Shown here piece by piece: positions 1 through 12,000 of a DNA stretch of 42,359 bases; within the stretch, counting starts at the first letter, position 1, and each line of letters starts with the position of its first letter. The stretch spans positions 1 to 42,359 of the forward strand of contig JAGDXV010000022.1 in assembly GCA_023261805.1 (NCBI GenBank). The letters are read 5' to 3'. A program made the position numbers and the translations under genes. This DNA comes from Candidatus Parvarchaeota archaeon. Its GTDB lineage: Archaea > Nanobdellota > Nanobdellia > Parvarchaeales > Parvarchaeaceae. The notes under the pieces were generated by a model. It saw nothing but the letters and a program-made list of their open reading frames with translations, was not told where the DNA came from and did not search any database.

Positions 1-2
1 GT

Positions 3-938
3 TTGCCGACGCAAGTGGAGGTCCCTGTGATAACGGATCTGTCAGACATATGTCAGGTTGCCCAGACAACATACAAACCAGGCGTAAATCTGAATATAGA
101 ACTGCAGCCAAGCGGTAATGGTTCTATTACCTTTTCTCTTTCACAAGGATTATTTAATACTCTTTGTAACAAAAACAGCAAAATATATCCTCACTCGATG
201 GCGACTTTCATTAATGACATAATCTCTGCAGGTAACAATGGCGGCGGATATGTGAGCATGCTTCTTCCCCCGCAGTATTCTCTCGGAATAACGGAGGGAA
301 ATAACGCAGATCTGTGCTTATTTCAGAATTTAATTCAGCCGGATGGAAATCCTTTCATGGTAACTGGAAATATCAGAGGAAGCAGGTTTTATCGGCAGAG
401 CGAGTATCCTATTCAGTATGGAAGGGAAGAAGTTTGTATCAATCTTACAAACATAACAAACGGCGCATACAGTATTAGTCTCTCGCCTCCTTCACAAAAT
501 TATCTCACAAATGGAAATCTCTCTTTCATCAATAATGCATCCGTCATCGGCTTTTCAATACCGGCCAATTCTTATCCAAATCCATTTTCTTTGGGCTCTC
601 CTTATGTGCAGGCTAACTATATCGCTTCAAATAGATTTTTTACTATAGAACCTTCACTCGGTATAACTTCTCCTTTATATAACACTTTTCTTTCAAAGTT
701 AGCTACCAAATTATCTCCTATGTTTTCGAGTACTGCTCAAGCAGCCATTTCAGCTTCATTCACATTCAGTTCTCCCGGTCCAGATCTTCTCTATTATCAA
801 ACAGGATACACAAATGTAACGTTTGAAGTGAATAAAATCGGAGACAATTATCAGCTAAGTTTTATATCAAATAAGATAGTGTTTGGAGTGTATCCAAATA
901 ATGATAATGAAATAGGAGGTACTTACACGCAAAGTTAG
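3..938 (+). CDS. exported surface-type protein, 5' truncated by window edge
   Basis: The frame is open to the left edge, so the real start lies upstream and the first TTG here should not be taken as the start. The visible 311 residues are rich in Asn, Ser, Thr, Tyr and Pro with many N-x-S/T sequons and a few Cys, a composition typical of secreted archaeal surface proteins. No transmembrane segment is visible in this C-terminal part and I recognise no domain. The stop at 936-938 lies 3 bases before the next start, so it is probably co-transcribed with the following pilin-like genes. Function unknown; a surface or appendage component is inferred from composition and neighbours. Confidence 0.75.
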   Translation: MPTQVEVPVITDLSDICQVAQTTYKPGVNLNIELQPSGNGSITFSLSQGLFNTLCNKNSKIYPHSMATFINDIISAGNNGGGYVSMLLPPQYSLGITEGNNADLCLFQNLIQPDGNPFMVTGNIRGSRFYRQSEYPIQYGREEVCINLTNITNGAYSISLSPPSQNYLTNGNLSFINNASVIGFSIPANSYPNPFSLGSPYVQANYIASNRFFTIEPSLGITSPLYNTFLSKLATKLSPMFSSTAQAAISASFTFSSPGPDLLYYQTGYTNVTFEVNKIGDNYQLSFISNKIVFGVYPNNDNEIGGTYTQS

Positions 939-941
939 GAT

Positions 942-1769
942 ATGGCTTTACCAGAGTTGATGGGGTTTGCGGATGCAGGGATACTCTTAGCAGCTTTCGC
1001 ACTGTTGCTTGTCGTTCTGTCTTACAATGTATCGCAGATCAATAGCCTTATGATATTTGCCAATGCAAAAGCATTTGTAACGGCGCTCAGCACAAGACTG
1101 GTCACCTCTCCAAACTGTTTTGCATATGAACAGCAGATGCCTTATTATAATCAGCAAGGTTACTCTGGTATTCCTGCAGACAGTGTGAGCATTCAGAGCT
1201 CTGAAACACCAGGCGTAATCAGTTTTTCAAAGTTTATCACAAATAATTTTCTTTCATGTGCTCAATACACTTATTATGGCGGTGCTACAGACGTACCCTT
1301 TAGCAAGACTCTAATACCAGATATGGTGGGTATATCCGTAACATTAACTGACACGCAGGATCCAACAGGCCTCGCTGGGCAGAGGTCGTTGACCTTGTCC
1401 AACTTTCCTCAGTATGAGTATGGATCAGCATTTGTATCCGCTGAGGAAGGTACAGCAAGGGCGGCTGAGGTCGCGGAGGCCGTGTTATTTGTAGGAAGTG
1501 TCGCAATAAATGTTGCGATAGGAGTGCTTACTGCTGGGATATCTTATGCTTCCGGTATAAATGTCAATCTCATAGGAGTACTGGGTTCAAATTCTCATAA
1601 CAGTATAGCTCCACAGTATGTTTTGTCCTATCTTTTGCTTTCAGAGAACCGGTATACAGAGTCAATACCTGTAGTGATACAATTTACCAATCCTGAAAAT
1701 CAACCAACATACACGAACTATGGTGTGATGAAGATAACAGTCTTGTACGGGACTAATTATGGAAGTTAA
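942..1769 (+). CDS. membrane-anchored pilin-like or surface protein
   Basis: This 275-residue protein has a strongly hydrophobic N-terminal segment (about residues 8-28) preceded by only a short polar stretch, then a sequon-containing external-type sequence. A second hydrophobic, Gly/Ala-rich stretch lies at about residues 180-215. It lacks the Lys-Gly-Gln cleavage motif seen in the next two genes, so it may be a plain N-terminally anchored protein rather than a processed pilin. It begins 3 bases after the previous stop and its end overlaps the next start by 11 bases, which indicates an operon. No named family recognised. Confidence 0.8.
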   Translation: MALPELMGFADAGILLAAFALLLVVLSYNVSQINSLMIFANAKAFVTALSTRLVTSPNCFAYEQQMPYYNQQGYSGIPADSVSIQSSETPGVISFSKFITNNFLSCAQYTYYGGATDVPFSKTLIPDMVGISVTLTDTQDPTGLAGQRSLTLSNFPQYEYGSAFVSAEEGTARAAEVAEAVLFVGSVAINVAIGVLTAGISYASGINVNLIGVLGSNSHNSIAPQYVLSYLLLSENRYTESIPVVIQFTNPENQPTYTNYGVMKITVLYGTNYGS

Positions 1770-2328
1770 TAGAAAAGGTCAGATAACACTGATAGATCTT
1801 ATTTTAGCGCCGTTGGTAGCGGTGATACTTTCGGTGATAGCTGTTATGATATTACAGGGATCCACATTTCATCTGATCAATGAGGTTAACATGGAGCCTA
1901 CTGTTGAAGCGTGCAACTTTGGACTTGAAACGCTTTTTTCTTCCTATTATGTTCATACAGCTTCTTCATTGCAATATCTTCAGTCAGCTCATCCGAATCA
2001 GTATGCGGTGGCCACGACAGAACCATTGCAGATCCAGACAGTAAGCTGCGGATATAATTGTTCTGTATCATATGAAGATATTCCTAACACATTGGGAACA
2101 TCATCAGATTTCTATGTAGATTTCATACAGTATTTCGATCCTTTTGCGTTGAGCGTTTTCAATGTTTCCGTTGGGGAAGATGCACCCGAAATGCAGGCCT
2201 TTGGGATGCAGGTGTTTTTGAATAGAGTACCTGCGTTGCCATATACACCATCAGAAGTATGCAGTCTCACTGTATTTAATCCGCAGGATCCAAGCAATCC
2301 ATATACTATCTATGGGGTGATGAGATAA
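1759..2328 (+). CDS. type IV pilin-like protein with class III signal peptide
   Basis: The 189-residue product starts MEVNRKGQITLID and runs straight into a hydrophobic helix (about residues 12-33). A basic residue plus Gly before Gln, then a hydrophobic stretch with an acidic residue near +6 (here Asp rather than the usual Glu), matches archaeal class III signal peptides (DUF361-like) cleaved after Gly by a PibD/EppA-type prepilin peptidase. The mature part has several Cys and a sequon. It overlaps the previous gene by 11 bases and the next by 1 base. It is probably a minor pilin or the subunit of a surface fibre. The signal is visible; the fibre role is inferred. Confidence 0.8.
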   Translation: MEVNRKGQITLIDLILAPLVAVILSVIAVMILQGSTFHLINEVNMEPTVEACNFGLETLFSSYYVHTASSLQYLQSAHPNQYAVATTEPLQIQTVSCGYNCSVSYEDIPNTLGTSSDFYVDFIQYFDPFALSVFNVSVGEDAPEMQAFGMQVFLNRVPALPYTPSEVCSLTVFNPQDPSNPYTIYGVMR

Positions 2329-5300
2329 TGAGTAAGAAAGGTCAGGTCAATATAATCGCAGTAATAGGGATGATAGCAGCGACAATAATTGCGCTGATGA
2401 ACCTGATGAACTACGTTAATGAATTAGGTCTCAGCTCAGCAATATACATAAACGCACAAAACAGCATCTATCAGGTGGCGGGGATGAAGGATTATATCCT
2501 TCAGCAAGCTCAGTACAACTTTGATAAGGCACAGTTGATGACTGGATTGAATCTTGTGCCATCAACAACTTCATGCGGTTATATAAATGGGACACAGCTA
2601 CTTCCACAATTGGGAATTCCGAAGATATACTATTGGAACACACCTTCTGGTCAGACATGCTTGCCTTACAATTCAGAGATAGAATATGCGATACTTAAGA
2701 TATTGAGTCAACCAAGCTTTTCAACGATTCCCGTGAATAACAGTCCTGACTTCAAAGAGTACATTGACATAAATTTAACACATGAGTCAGGTGATCTGTA
2801 TCAAGGTTCATTCACCTCGCCTGTTTTCAATGGGCAATATGTAATAACTTTGGATAAGTCTCAGGACACCGTCAGTGTGACCTATAATGGTAATACTGTC
2901 GCATCCGGCCCGGTTCTATCCACATATCTTTCTATCGGAAATTACTCCTTCCTTTTGGGTCCGGTTGAGAGCACAGTAACAGGAGTATTAAATCAACCGG
3001 CATATCAGGCATCTTTCTTTTCAGGGTCCTTTGTTTCTCCAAGTTCTCAGTACGGTCTGATAACTTTCAATGGTCAGCAGGCGATAGTATATAGCAACCA
3101 GACAAACGGAATGTTTTCATTCCATTTAGCTATTCTCCAAAATCCGTATGCATACACCCTTTCAGAGGCAGATGGAGGGAAAGTTTATAACCTCATAAAC
3201 GGATCAGACACGACTATAGATGGTGAGCCGTATCTTTTCCTTATTACAAACGATACAAACGGGATATTTTCCCTCTCTCCAGTTGATTACACAACTCTTG
3301 CGATCCAGCCCAATTTTGTCTTCATGAAATACCTTGTTAATTCCTTCCAATTGTCAGGTAGTCAGAATCTCCTATTCCCATCGGAAAAGAATCTGTATGT
3401 ATCCCTTTTCACATTTCCTCTGTATAATCCGCAGGTCTGTGTTTCCTCGAATGTAGGCACCTTTTCTATACAGGACTGCTTAAGTCTCGCCGGGCAGGTC
3501 TCTTCGCAGGATTATCTTAGCAATCTTTTGCAGCTGAGCATCGCCTTCGTAAATCAGTCTTTTCCTATCGGTCAGATAAGCATACAGGGCTTTCCGCAGT
3601 ATCTGATATACAATTATCTGGAAAATGTTATCCATGGCGTAAACATGAGGACGGTCTCCGTGAACGGAAGGCCGAAATATGATTGGTACTCATCATTGAT
3701 TTTTGCGATAGGGTCACCGAATGGGCAACAGTATTTGGAGAATGAGATAAGTTGTGCGAAGGAAAATTATTATGGCACTACAATATACGATTGTTCACAA
3801 ACTCCTTCCTGTCTGAGTACATGCAGAAGTGTTCTTTCACAGACCCTTGGATACGCCATCAACAATCTGCTCAGCAATCAAGAGCAGGAGGAATTAAGTT
3901 TCTTGAGCGGTTATCCATTCTCTGTGAGTGTATTGAATGTATCAGTTTCAGCAGCGGAAGCGGCCAACTGTGGAAGCGGAAGTGCATCGTACAGTTATAC
4001 ATATCAGCCCCCTTCATCAGCAGGAACATCATCAGAAGAAGTATTAGGTGTTCCCATCTCTCTTATATTTGGTTACAAAAATGGACTCAAGCTCACACCA
4101 ACTGAGGGCTGCGGTTTACAGGAGGACCCTCAAACAGCCTGTTATCCTGGCTTCTCAACCACTTTGTCTGGAAATTCCAAATCTGGTTTTGATATATTCT
4201 CTTGCTGCTCACCGATATTAGCAAACCAATTCCTAAATAGGACATGCATCGCTAACCTTGGTACGAATAACAGAGCAGTAGCAGAATACATAAACTACTC
4301 AACCGGCCCTCAAAACAACGGTATATGTAGCGCAGGGACGCAAGATGGGCAAACTTATTACTATTGCAATCATTTTATTTTTAATGAAACGAATCCCCTG
4401 TTCGAACCGCAAGGATATATATCGGATTGGGTTCTTCACAGCAATTCCTGTCCAAGTACGATAACTATCGCTGGCCAAACTTTCTCTCAAGGAAATAAGG
4501 ATTACGATATATTATCAGAATACGGCGGTGGTACAAGTCAACCGACTTACTCCCTTTACAACTGGACTTCAGCTTACATTGACAATTTGGATTTGGCAAA
4601 CATATCCGTTCACATGTCAGCAAATTTGGGCGGTGCTGCACCGAACTTAGCCGTCATATTCTCCAGCGGGAATATATCATCTTCTCAGAAGCTCAGTTCT
4701 CCAGCCTTTGCGGTCGATGTGGACATACATGACGGCTCAACCTTTGCTTATAATTCTAATGCAGGGATGATGACAAATGTAGGTGCCGGGGCCGTATACG
4801 CATCCACTGGAAATAATCAAGTGGTCGTTGATAAATCTTGTCTGTCGGGCGAGTGTACTGTGGTGGCCTACGAGAATTCAAGGGAAGCTCTGAATCAATC
4901 CTTCTCCAGCGGTAGCGAGACAGAATCGCTAGGAATATCAACAGGTTCATTACCGTCAAATGTTATTGTACCTGAGTTTTTCGTTACAAATTACTTCCCA
5001 AGCTATGCACCAAAAATAATCATATCATCATATCAGCCAGCCACATTTTTGAATCGTGGCCTGCCAAGCGCAAGTGCTTTTAATATAAGCTACAAATATT
5101 TGGGTCAGACTTACTTCAACGTGATTTCTATAGAAAACGGCAGGAAGTTACCTGCATCCTATCAGCTTGAGGTTCCCCTGACCTCACAGTTTTATGTTTC
5201 ACAGATGTTTCCCAACGAGATAAAAGTTTTTGCAGTATATTCACTTGGAAATGTTAAAGAATTAAGCTGGTGGAATGAGACACCAATCTCTGTTGGGTCT

Positions 5301-6017
5301 CCGCTATGGATAAATATCACAAACAATCCTCCAAGAACCATTTACATTGTCTATGGTCAGGGCGTTGCGTACAACAGTGATTCATACGCTGACAATGGAT
5401 CAAAAGTTTTTCCAGTCTTCTTTTCGAACATCACTCTTCCTTCATCCGAGAGCTTTTCCTTGCTTTATCCTGCAATGCCGTCAGATAATTCGACCGTCAG
5501 CAGCGCCGGACTAGTCCTTCAGCAGAATTCACCCATTCCGCCTTACATTTACAACGTAAGCAGCGGAAGGTTCTATGAGCAATTCGCCTGTGTTACGAAG
5601 TCCTCTATGCTACTCGTAAATGCTTCTTATGCATCTTCATTGCCTTCTATTAACCTTCAGGATCTTTATGGAGCATATGATCCTCTTTATCCAAATCTTT
5701 ATATAATAGGAACTTCCACCCCCTCGGCTCAAGCATCTTCTTTTGTAACAACTTTCTACGCTACCAATTTGCTGCAAGGTGCAACTTGGGAAGTAACTTA
5801 TGATGGAATAGAGAAAACGTCTACAAATCCAACCATCTCTTTCGTCACCCCTCTGGGAACTTATCCGTTTACGATAGGTGGGTCGGTTGCCATTTCTACG
5901 TGCTATGACTATTTTGGAGCTCCTTCTGTGACGAGTGGAAATGAGCTTGCTGGCGGTTCAGTCAGTGTGACCTATGATTATCATGGGGTTCCAACCCATG
6001 CTCCGGGGTGCGGATGA
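2328..6017 (+). CDS. giant pilin-headed surface protein with a DUF2341-like region
   Basis: The 1229-residue protein starts MSKKGQVNIIAVIG and continues into a hydrophobic helix, again a Lys-Gly-Gln class III-type signal, on a protein many times pilin size. The body is rich in Ser, Thr, Asn, Tyr and sequons. A Cys-rich patch lies at roughly residues 547-681, including a Cys-Cys pair. Residues of about 908-1030 show the spacing of DUF2341: a Tyr/Val beta-rich start, a conserved WW-N-E stretch, then LWI, a YG-Q-G segment and a Phe-rich end. A concanavalin-like fold may precede it. GGTGAT at 2316-2321 is a Shine-Dalgarno match 6 bases before the ATG. Likely a cell-surface adhesin or fibre tip; no catalytic motif seen. 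Confidence 0.8.
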   Translation: MSKKGQVNIIAVIGMIAATIIALMNLMNYVNELGLSSAIYINAQNSIYQVAGMKDYILQQAQYNFDKAQLMTGLNLVPSTTSCGYINGTQLLPQLGIPKIYYWNTPSGQTCLPYNSEIEYAILKILSQPSFSTIPVNNSPDFKEYIDINLTHESGDLYQGSFTSPVFNGQYVITLDKSQDTVSVTYNGNTVASGPVLSTYLSIGNYSFLLGPVESTVTGVLNQPAYQASFFSGSFVSPSSQYGLITFNGQQAIVYSNQTNGMFSFHLAILQNPYAYTLSEADGGKVYNLINGSDTTIDGEPYLFLITNDTNGIFSLSPVDYTTLAIQPNFVFMKYLVNSFQLSGSQNLLFPSEKNLYVSLFTFPLYNPQVCVSSNVGTFSIQDCLSLAGQVSSQDYLSNLLQLSIAFVNQSFPIGQISIQGFPQYLIYNYLENVIHGVNMRTVSVNGRPKYDWYSSLIFAIGSPNGQQYLENEISCAKENYYGTTIYDCSQTPSCLSTCRSVLSQTLGYAINNLLSNQEQEELSFLSGYPFSVSVLNVSVSAAEAANCGSGSASYSYTYQPPSSAGTSSEEVLGVPISLIFGYKNGLKLTPTEGCGLQEDPQTACYPGFSTTLSGNSKSGFDIFSCCSPILANQFLNRTCIANLGTNNRAVAEYINYSTGPQNNGICSAGTQDGQTYYYCNHFIFNETNPLFEPQGYISDWVLHSNSCPSTITIAGQTFSQGNKDYDILSEYGGGTSQPTYSLYNWTSAYIDNLDLANISVHMSANLGGAAPNLAVIFSSGNISSSQKLSSPAFAVDVDIHDGSTFAYNSNAGMMTNVGAGAVYASTGNNQVVVDKSCLSGECTVVAYENSREALNQSFSSGSETESLGISTGSLPSNVIVPEFFVTNYFPSYAPKIIISSYQPATFLNRGLPSASAFNISYKYLGQTYFNVISIENGRKLPASYQLEVPLTSQFYVSQMFPNEIKVFAVYSLGNVKELSWWNETPISVGSPLWINITNNPPRTIYIVYGQGVAYNSDSYADNGSKVFPVFFSNITLPSSESFSLLYPAMPSDNSTVSSAGLVLQQNSPIPPYIYNVSSGRFYEQFACVTKSSMLLVNASYASSLPSINLQDLYGAYDPLYPNLYIIGTSTPSAQASSFVTTFYATNLLQGATWEVTYDGIEKTSTNPTISFVTPLGTYPFTIGGSVAISTCYDYFGAPSVTSGNELAGGSVSVTYDYHGVPTHAPGCG

Positions 6018-6080
6018 AAAGATAAATATGAGATACGGGAAAAATCTTAATAGTGAGCGGCTTGGCGAACAGAATCACAA

Positions 6081-6089
6081 GGTGGTGAT
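6081..6089 (+). promoter_or_regulatory. Shine-Dalgarno site of the 2663-aa gene
   Basis: The sequence GGTGGTGAT directly before the ATG at 6090 matches the anti-Shine-Dalgarno complement with one mismatch. An AT-rich TATA-like stretch at about 6041-6052 could start a leadered transcript. This gene therefore appears to use a leader with a ribosome binding site, unlike the leaderless genes elsewhere in the window. Confidence 0.5.
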
Positions 6090-9000
6090 ATGGCAATAAC
6101 AAGACTGAATGGTTTTCTACTGTCTATCCTTTTTTTATTAGTTATAGTTTTCGTTTTCAGTTTTTCTGCGAGTAGAAATACTGTTAATTCTACTCCTGTA
6201 GGTAACTCCATTTTATCTCCATATGTATTATCGAGCTTAAACAAAACAGTTTCAAGTGTTGATTCAATAAGCAGTCTGGATCCATCATTTTCAAATTTGA
6301 TATCCAATAATGAGTATATTTGTCCTTCTTATCCATGCGCCTTGAACAGCAGCATTTGGAACACTTACTCCCAACTTGCTGAACAATCAGGAACACTTTC
6401 AAGTATCTTCTCAATTTTAACAACCAGTATCCTTGGTATACTCTCCGTTCCTTTGAACAACGGATTCGATCAAGTTAACCAGTTTATACCAGGTGCCGTA
6501 AGTGGCACTACCTGCATTGCTCCATCCTCATTTTCTTATTATGGCCCTTTTTTGCCGTCTGGTTCGACTGACACTTCATACAGTGATTTCACGGGCTTCT
6601 TTGGATATCCTCAGGAGAGTACTATCACGCCAGAATATAATGTCAAATTTCCTTCTTTGTTTTCTGGGATAATAAATCTGACGGAAGTATTGACTTTTAA
6701 TCTAGCTGAGGGCAGTGTTAGATCTCCTTATGATGAACCAGGTTCAAAGGGAGTCTATAACATAATTGAATGGGGTCAGAGCTCGCTTCACTATTATCCT
6801 GGCACTAGTTACATGTATGCGGAGAGCACTGATGCAGATCTTTATGTGAATGCATCGCCCGGTCAATCCAGTATGATATCTGGGAACACTTTTATAGTGC
6901 CTGCAATATCTTGCGGTGCAACTGCTACTCCGCCCGTTTTAATCGGCACGACGTATGCAGTTCCTCTAACTTCCGGGTTTGTACCCGCTGTTGGTCTGGC
7001 GGCACAGTCTTCAGTAGGATCGATAGTTAAATCACTTGTTGTAAACGAGTTTTCGAGTGATGACATGTTCTGGTCTTTTTATCAGTATGAGGGCCAGTTC
7101 CCGCAGCTTGCTGTTAAAACACTGAAATCGGATTTCAACTTCACTGAGCCCTCGTTGAATTATGCCGCTTTTCCACCTGGAAACAATGGGGATTCACAAT
7201 ATATTAACAATTCAGGTTTCTTTTCGGTTCCTGTTAATGCAACTTTATTCTTTGGGCAGCAGTTTAATCAGCAGAACTTCTTTGTGTACGAAAGCAACAA
7301 TACAATTTTAACATATCAAACAAGTTCAGATACTCCATCCCTTGCAGATGCTACTAAGGTTTCAAATGTTTCAGCATATTCTGTCCCGAACTTAGTGCCT
7401 GCATATTGGCCTTTCTTAGGCGTATTCGGGGGTTCTTTTGGGTCGAGTAGCGGTCCAGATCCTGCTCTCATATACGATACTTTCAAGGTAGATGGGATTC
7501 TCCCGGTTTGTAATATCGGAAATGGGTACAGTTACTGCACCATGAACAACGCAACGAGCGTAAATCCGATATCACCATACAGGCTTTGGGATTATGAAGT
7601 TAGTGGAAATACTTATAGAACAGGATCAATGTTTGGTGGCAGAACAACAACTCAAAACATAGGAACTTGCCATAACGGAATATGTGCTGTTCAGCCGCAG
7701 TCATATTCTGAGCCGCTGAATCAAAATCCGTATGCTCCGGGTTACGATCCGAACGATGTTTACATTAATACTCTGGAAGAAGATGCTCTGAACAGTTTCT
7801 GTTTCTATGGAGATAATTTTGATACATCAACCGGAGTTTACGATTCGCCGAGCTATACAAGGATAATTCCTCCTCTTTCATCAGAGAACTACACTGTAGC
7901 TTTAGGGAAGTGTAATGGCTTTTTCAATAGCACGGATTGCTTTGGCAGTAGTAATGGGAACTATCTCAATTTTGAATCGGGAATATTTTTATCCAAAGTT
8001 TCATGTACATCAAACGGGATATATCCAACTAATGTTACAGATGCATGGATAAGCAGCGTATCGATAGCTAACAATGCTGGGCAATTCTGTGGTTACTTCG
8101 GTGGTAAGAAGGCTCCAGTGAATCCAGTGACGTTTACTGGACTAGGTCAGCTTTATGCCAACAACACAGTTTTCACCGATACGGTTTCCTCCTGTCCTAG
8201 TTTTAATAACGGTTCTGCTTATGTCAATCTACTCGTGACGGTCCAAAACGTTGGTAATTCCTACATCACTGCCCCCTATTTGTATGTTTTGTATGGAAAT
8301 GTTCAACCGAGTCAGATGTTTTATGCAGAGCAGAATACACCGCAAAATGATTACGAGCTTTATCAGACTTTTCTTCTGAACATGAACTCTCAGTCAAGTG
8401 GGCTGATCCAATTGAGATATCTTAATGGGGGACCGCAAGAAGACATGTTCTTCTCAAGGCCCGGAAATTCAGCTCAGGATATCCCTATCTCCGAACTGTT
8501 TTCTGGGGATCAGGAGTATGTAAACGGTCCATACAACAATTCGCTGTTAGGAATGTGGCTGGATTATAATGGAAAAATAATAAGGACTTCGAATACCTTT
8601 CTGTCTTACTCCAATTCAGGCAATACTTTTCCAACTGTTATAATACCTGGAGGAAAGGCATCCTTTGATATAGAAATTCCCCTTCCAGTTTTTGAGATGC
8701 TTCTGAAGAACAACGAAAAGATAGGGATATACTTTGGAAACATGTTCAATGTTAATTGGTGGAACACACAGATTGGTCAACAATACGTTCCTTCAAGCAC
8801 CTCAAACTCAACTTATACCCACAATACTGAATATCTTGATCCTTCATCTTCTTATCCTATGCCGATCTGGCAATACATAGTCGGATCGGAGATGAACATT
8901 GGAAATTCTGTTTTCAAATCCGTTTCAATCTACTCGGATAGTTTCAGTTTGTCGGTTTCGGCTGATAACAATAATGCAAGCATACTTGATTTGGGTGTCA

Positions 9001-12000
9001 GTACAAACATATTGAAATTCAATGGAAGCGGTTTGTATAACCTGACTAAGATTCAAGAGGGATCGAACGGCGTCGGTCCTTTATCAGGTTCTTCTTTGAC
9101 CTGCTTTGCTACGCAGGACAACATGAACGACTTTGACGTTTTCTGGAGCGTTCACGCGGCTTCGTCATCAAATCTTAAGTTTTTGATGGAGAAATACTAC
9201 GGTGAAAATGCCTATCAAAATGAGATAATTAATATTTGGCGTGGGCTTGTATTCATGCCGTATGCTTCGAATGTCGTTTTGAACTACAATAATCTCCCGT
9301 ACTTCCCAACTGATACGGCATCCTTTTCTCTGGAGGAGCCTGCTATTAATTCTTCTTCTACCGTGAATCAAAAGATCGGTTTCGTTTCGCTTCAGGAGAC
9401 CGGGGAACAATCCTCCCTGAAGGCGCTTTCCGATGTTTATCATACGCTAAATACGACGAGAGTGAATATTTCGCAGGCTTTTCCTACGCCAGCAAGTATG
9501 TACGGTTTCTCGATATCTGCCCTCGTCCCAATTAAAAATCAATCGATTCTGAAGATAGGCGCTATGACTCAGGTATCGAATTCTTCTCCTTTCTCCGATA
9601 TTCCGGTATCTATCACTTTGCTTAATGCTGATGGATCCACTTGTTTGTCTGGAGTGTATCCGACAGATCAGTATGGTGTTGTCAATATCACAGAAGCATG
9701 CAGTGGACTGGAAGGCGGTAAGGCCATAATTACTTCTCCTTCAGGGCCGTTCAGCGTCACAATGTATAACAATACTCCTTTGAATATCACAAATACCTCC
9801 TATAACGGAGCCATGGTTGTGGCCGGGAATTTCTCTAGCTTTTCTTCCAACAACGGGTATAGAGTTACTTTGAACTTGGCCAATTCGGTTTTCAACGGTA
9901 ATGGAGTCTCATTTACGTTCTCCTATATTCCGGAATCGTTAGTTTACAAAAATTCCTTGCTCTATCTGTATTATCTTAATGGGACTCCATTTAACTGTAA
10001 TCCCGTGGATGAAAACATCTTCGGGGTTAGCACTTTGGCTCCTGGAGAATACAGACTTTACAATGGCTCAATACTTTGTTCAATCAATTCTCCATTCAAC
10101 TATCTCCGTGCTGTCTTTTTCAACGTCACAAACGGCGCATATCTTGGTGGAGGAGACATAGAAAGTGGATTGATGATAGCATACAATCAATCTTCGCAGG
10201 GCAATTTGTTGAAGTTTTGGTATAATGGCAAGCCAGTGACTTCCCAGGACGTCAACATGTCGGAAATATTTCCATCTCAATCACCGCCATATTATACAGC
10301 AAACAGTTGTGTTCAAAACCAGCTGATCACGAATGGTGTCCTTAATCTATCTGATTCAAGTGTGTCTTCTTGCAGTTCACTGGGAAATGGGCAAAATTAT
10401 ACTATTGATTTATATGTTAGTTCTGGTGGGGTAATGACGAAGGTCTCCGCTGCAATTTTCAATCTGTCTTTGCCGGCATCGGGAAGTGGGATGATTTCGA
10501 TGTCTCCGCAAGTAGTTTTGGATGCTCCATCGGGCATACAGAACTTAACTATAAACAATCCTAGTGTACCTACCCCTGTCTTCTTCAGCGTGGCTTCAAC
10601 CGCTGTTACATCTTGCAACGACATCAGGTTAATACAACCGAGTGGAAATGCATTCCCATATGAGGAAATTCCTTTCCAGGTAGTTTCAAATGTAAGTCTA
10701 TGCGATTATGTGTTTATTGCCCGGCCATCTTTATCTGGGAGTAAGATAACATATGAAATCTATAGGTCGACGCAACCGGCGATCCCATACTCATCTAATT
10801 GGGGTAGCTTTTCGAATGATGTTTACTATTATAAAATTAAAGCTGATAACTATTCAGCGGATCTTCTTCCGAATTGTATGGCCTCTTTGGGTCCTTGTCT
10901 TTCTAATGTCACCGCTTTTGGAAAGTCTGTTGGTACTTTGCTTTTGAACAATGCTTCCGCTTATTCTACTGAAATGAGACCGGTGGCAAGCGGGCCAGTC
11001 ATGAACTGCATAGACGTTTTGTATACTTCCTCATATACATTAAAGCTTCCGGTCAGCGGGTTTGGAGGATTAAATTACAACCTTAATAGACTTTATCAGA
11101 TAGCCACTCCTTCTCAGCAGATAATAAGTTCTTACTGTTTCTTTAGAGGAAGCGACGTTATCCTTGATTATATTTCAATGACGGGCCCTCAAGTTCCGTT
11201 TAGTTTAGAAAATAAACTTAACACTACTTTCATATCTGCTCAGTCTGGAAATGGTTTATCAATGGGCCTTCCAAAGCCAATCTCTACCTCTTGCCTAAGC
11301 AGTACGACAGCTTCATATACAACGACGACTGTTGGTGTTGGTGGAAGCACAACAACCTATGTTATCTCCCCAAACTGTTTGTCAATACCTCCTCCGCCTC
11401 AAGAACCCAACATGAAAAATGTTACATTGCCAAGCTCCTATTTCAATACAGCTAATGGTCCGTTTTTCTGTCTTGGTCAAACCTATCCAACTTATACACC
11501 TCAATTTGAATTTTACTCCACTGGTACACAAGCTGATTCGTATGGAAATTACAACAATATGTCTGGCGGTCTAAGTTACCTTTATACTCCTGGTAATTAT
11601 AGTATCACAACTCAGTATGGAAATACGATATACTATGATACTTGCATACCACCGAGTGGAACTGCGGAGACTGTAAATACGCTCAATGAGCCAAAGTTCT
11701 ATTTTGGTTCTTCAATTGGGCAGCCATATGATGGCTCTTCAGGGGAAAATTATCTTGAGAAAAACGTGGCGATGACAGCGATTAAGAACACAGGTGTTTC
11801 AAGCAACATACTCTTTAATCCAAATGGCGGTGAACTCATAGGAAAGTGTCCGATCAATACATCGATAAGTGATTACACATTTTGTATCAAGCCTGTAGGA
11901 AGCCAGTACTTTTATCCAACCAATTCATATCCAGGTGGACTTGAAGGGCTTCCAAATAATCGTTCGAGTGTTTACAATTATCCAATAGGGGGCGGCTGCC

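Noticed and set aside
3752-4105. 117-residue open frame on the plus strand inside the 1229-aa gene
   Set aside because: It has low-complexity, Cys/Ser/Arg-rich content, lies within a well supported frame, and has no own ribosome binding site.
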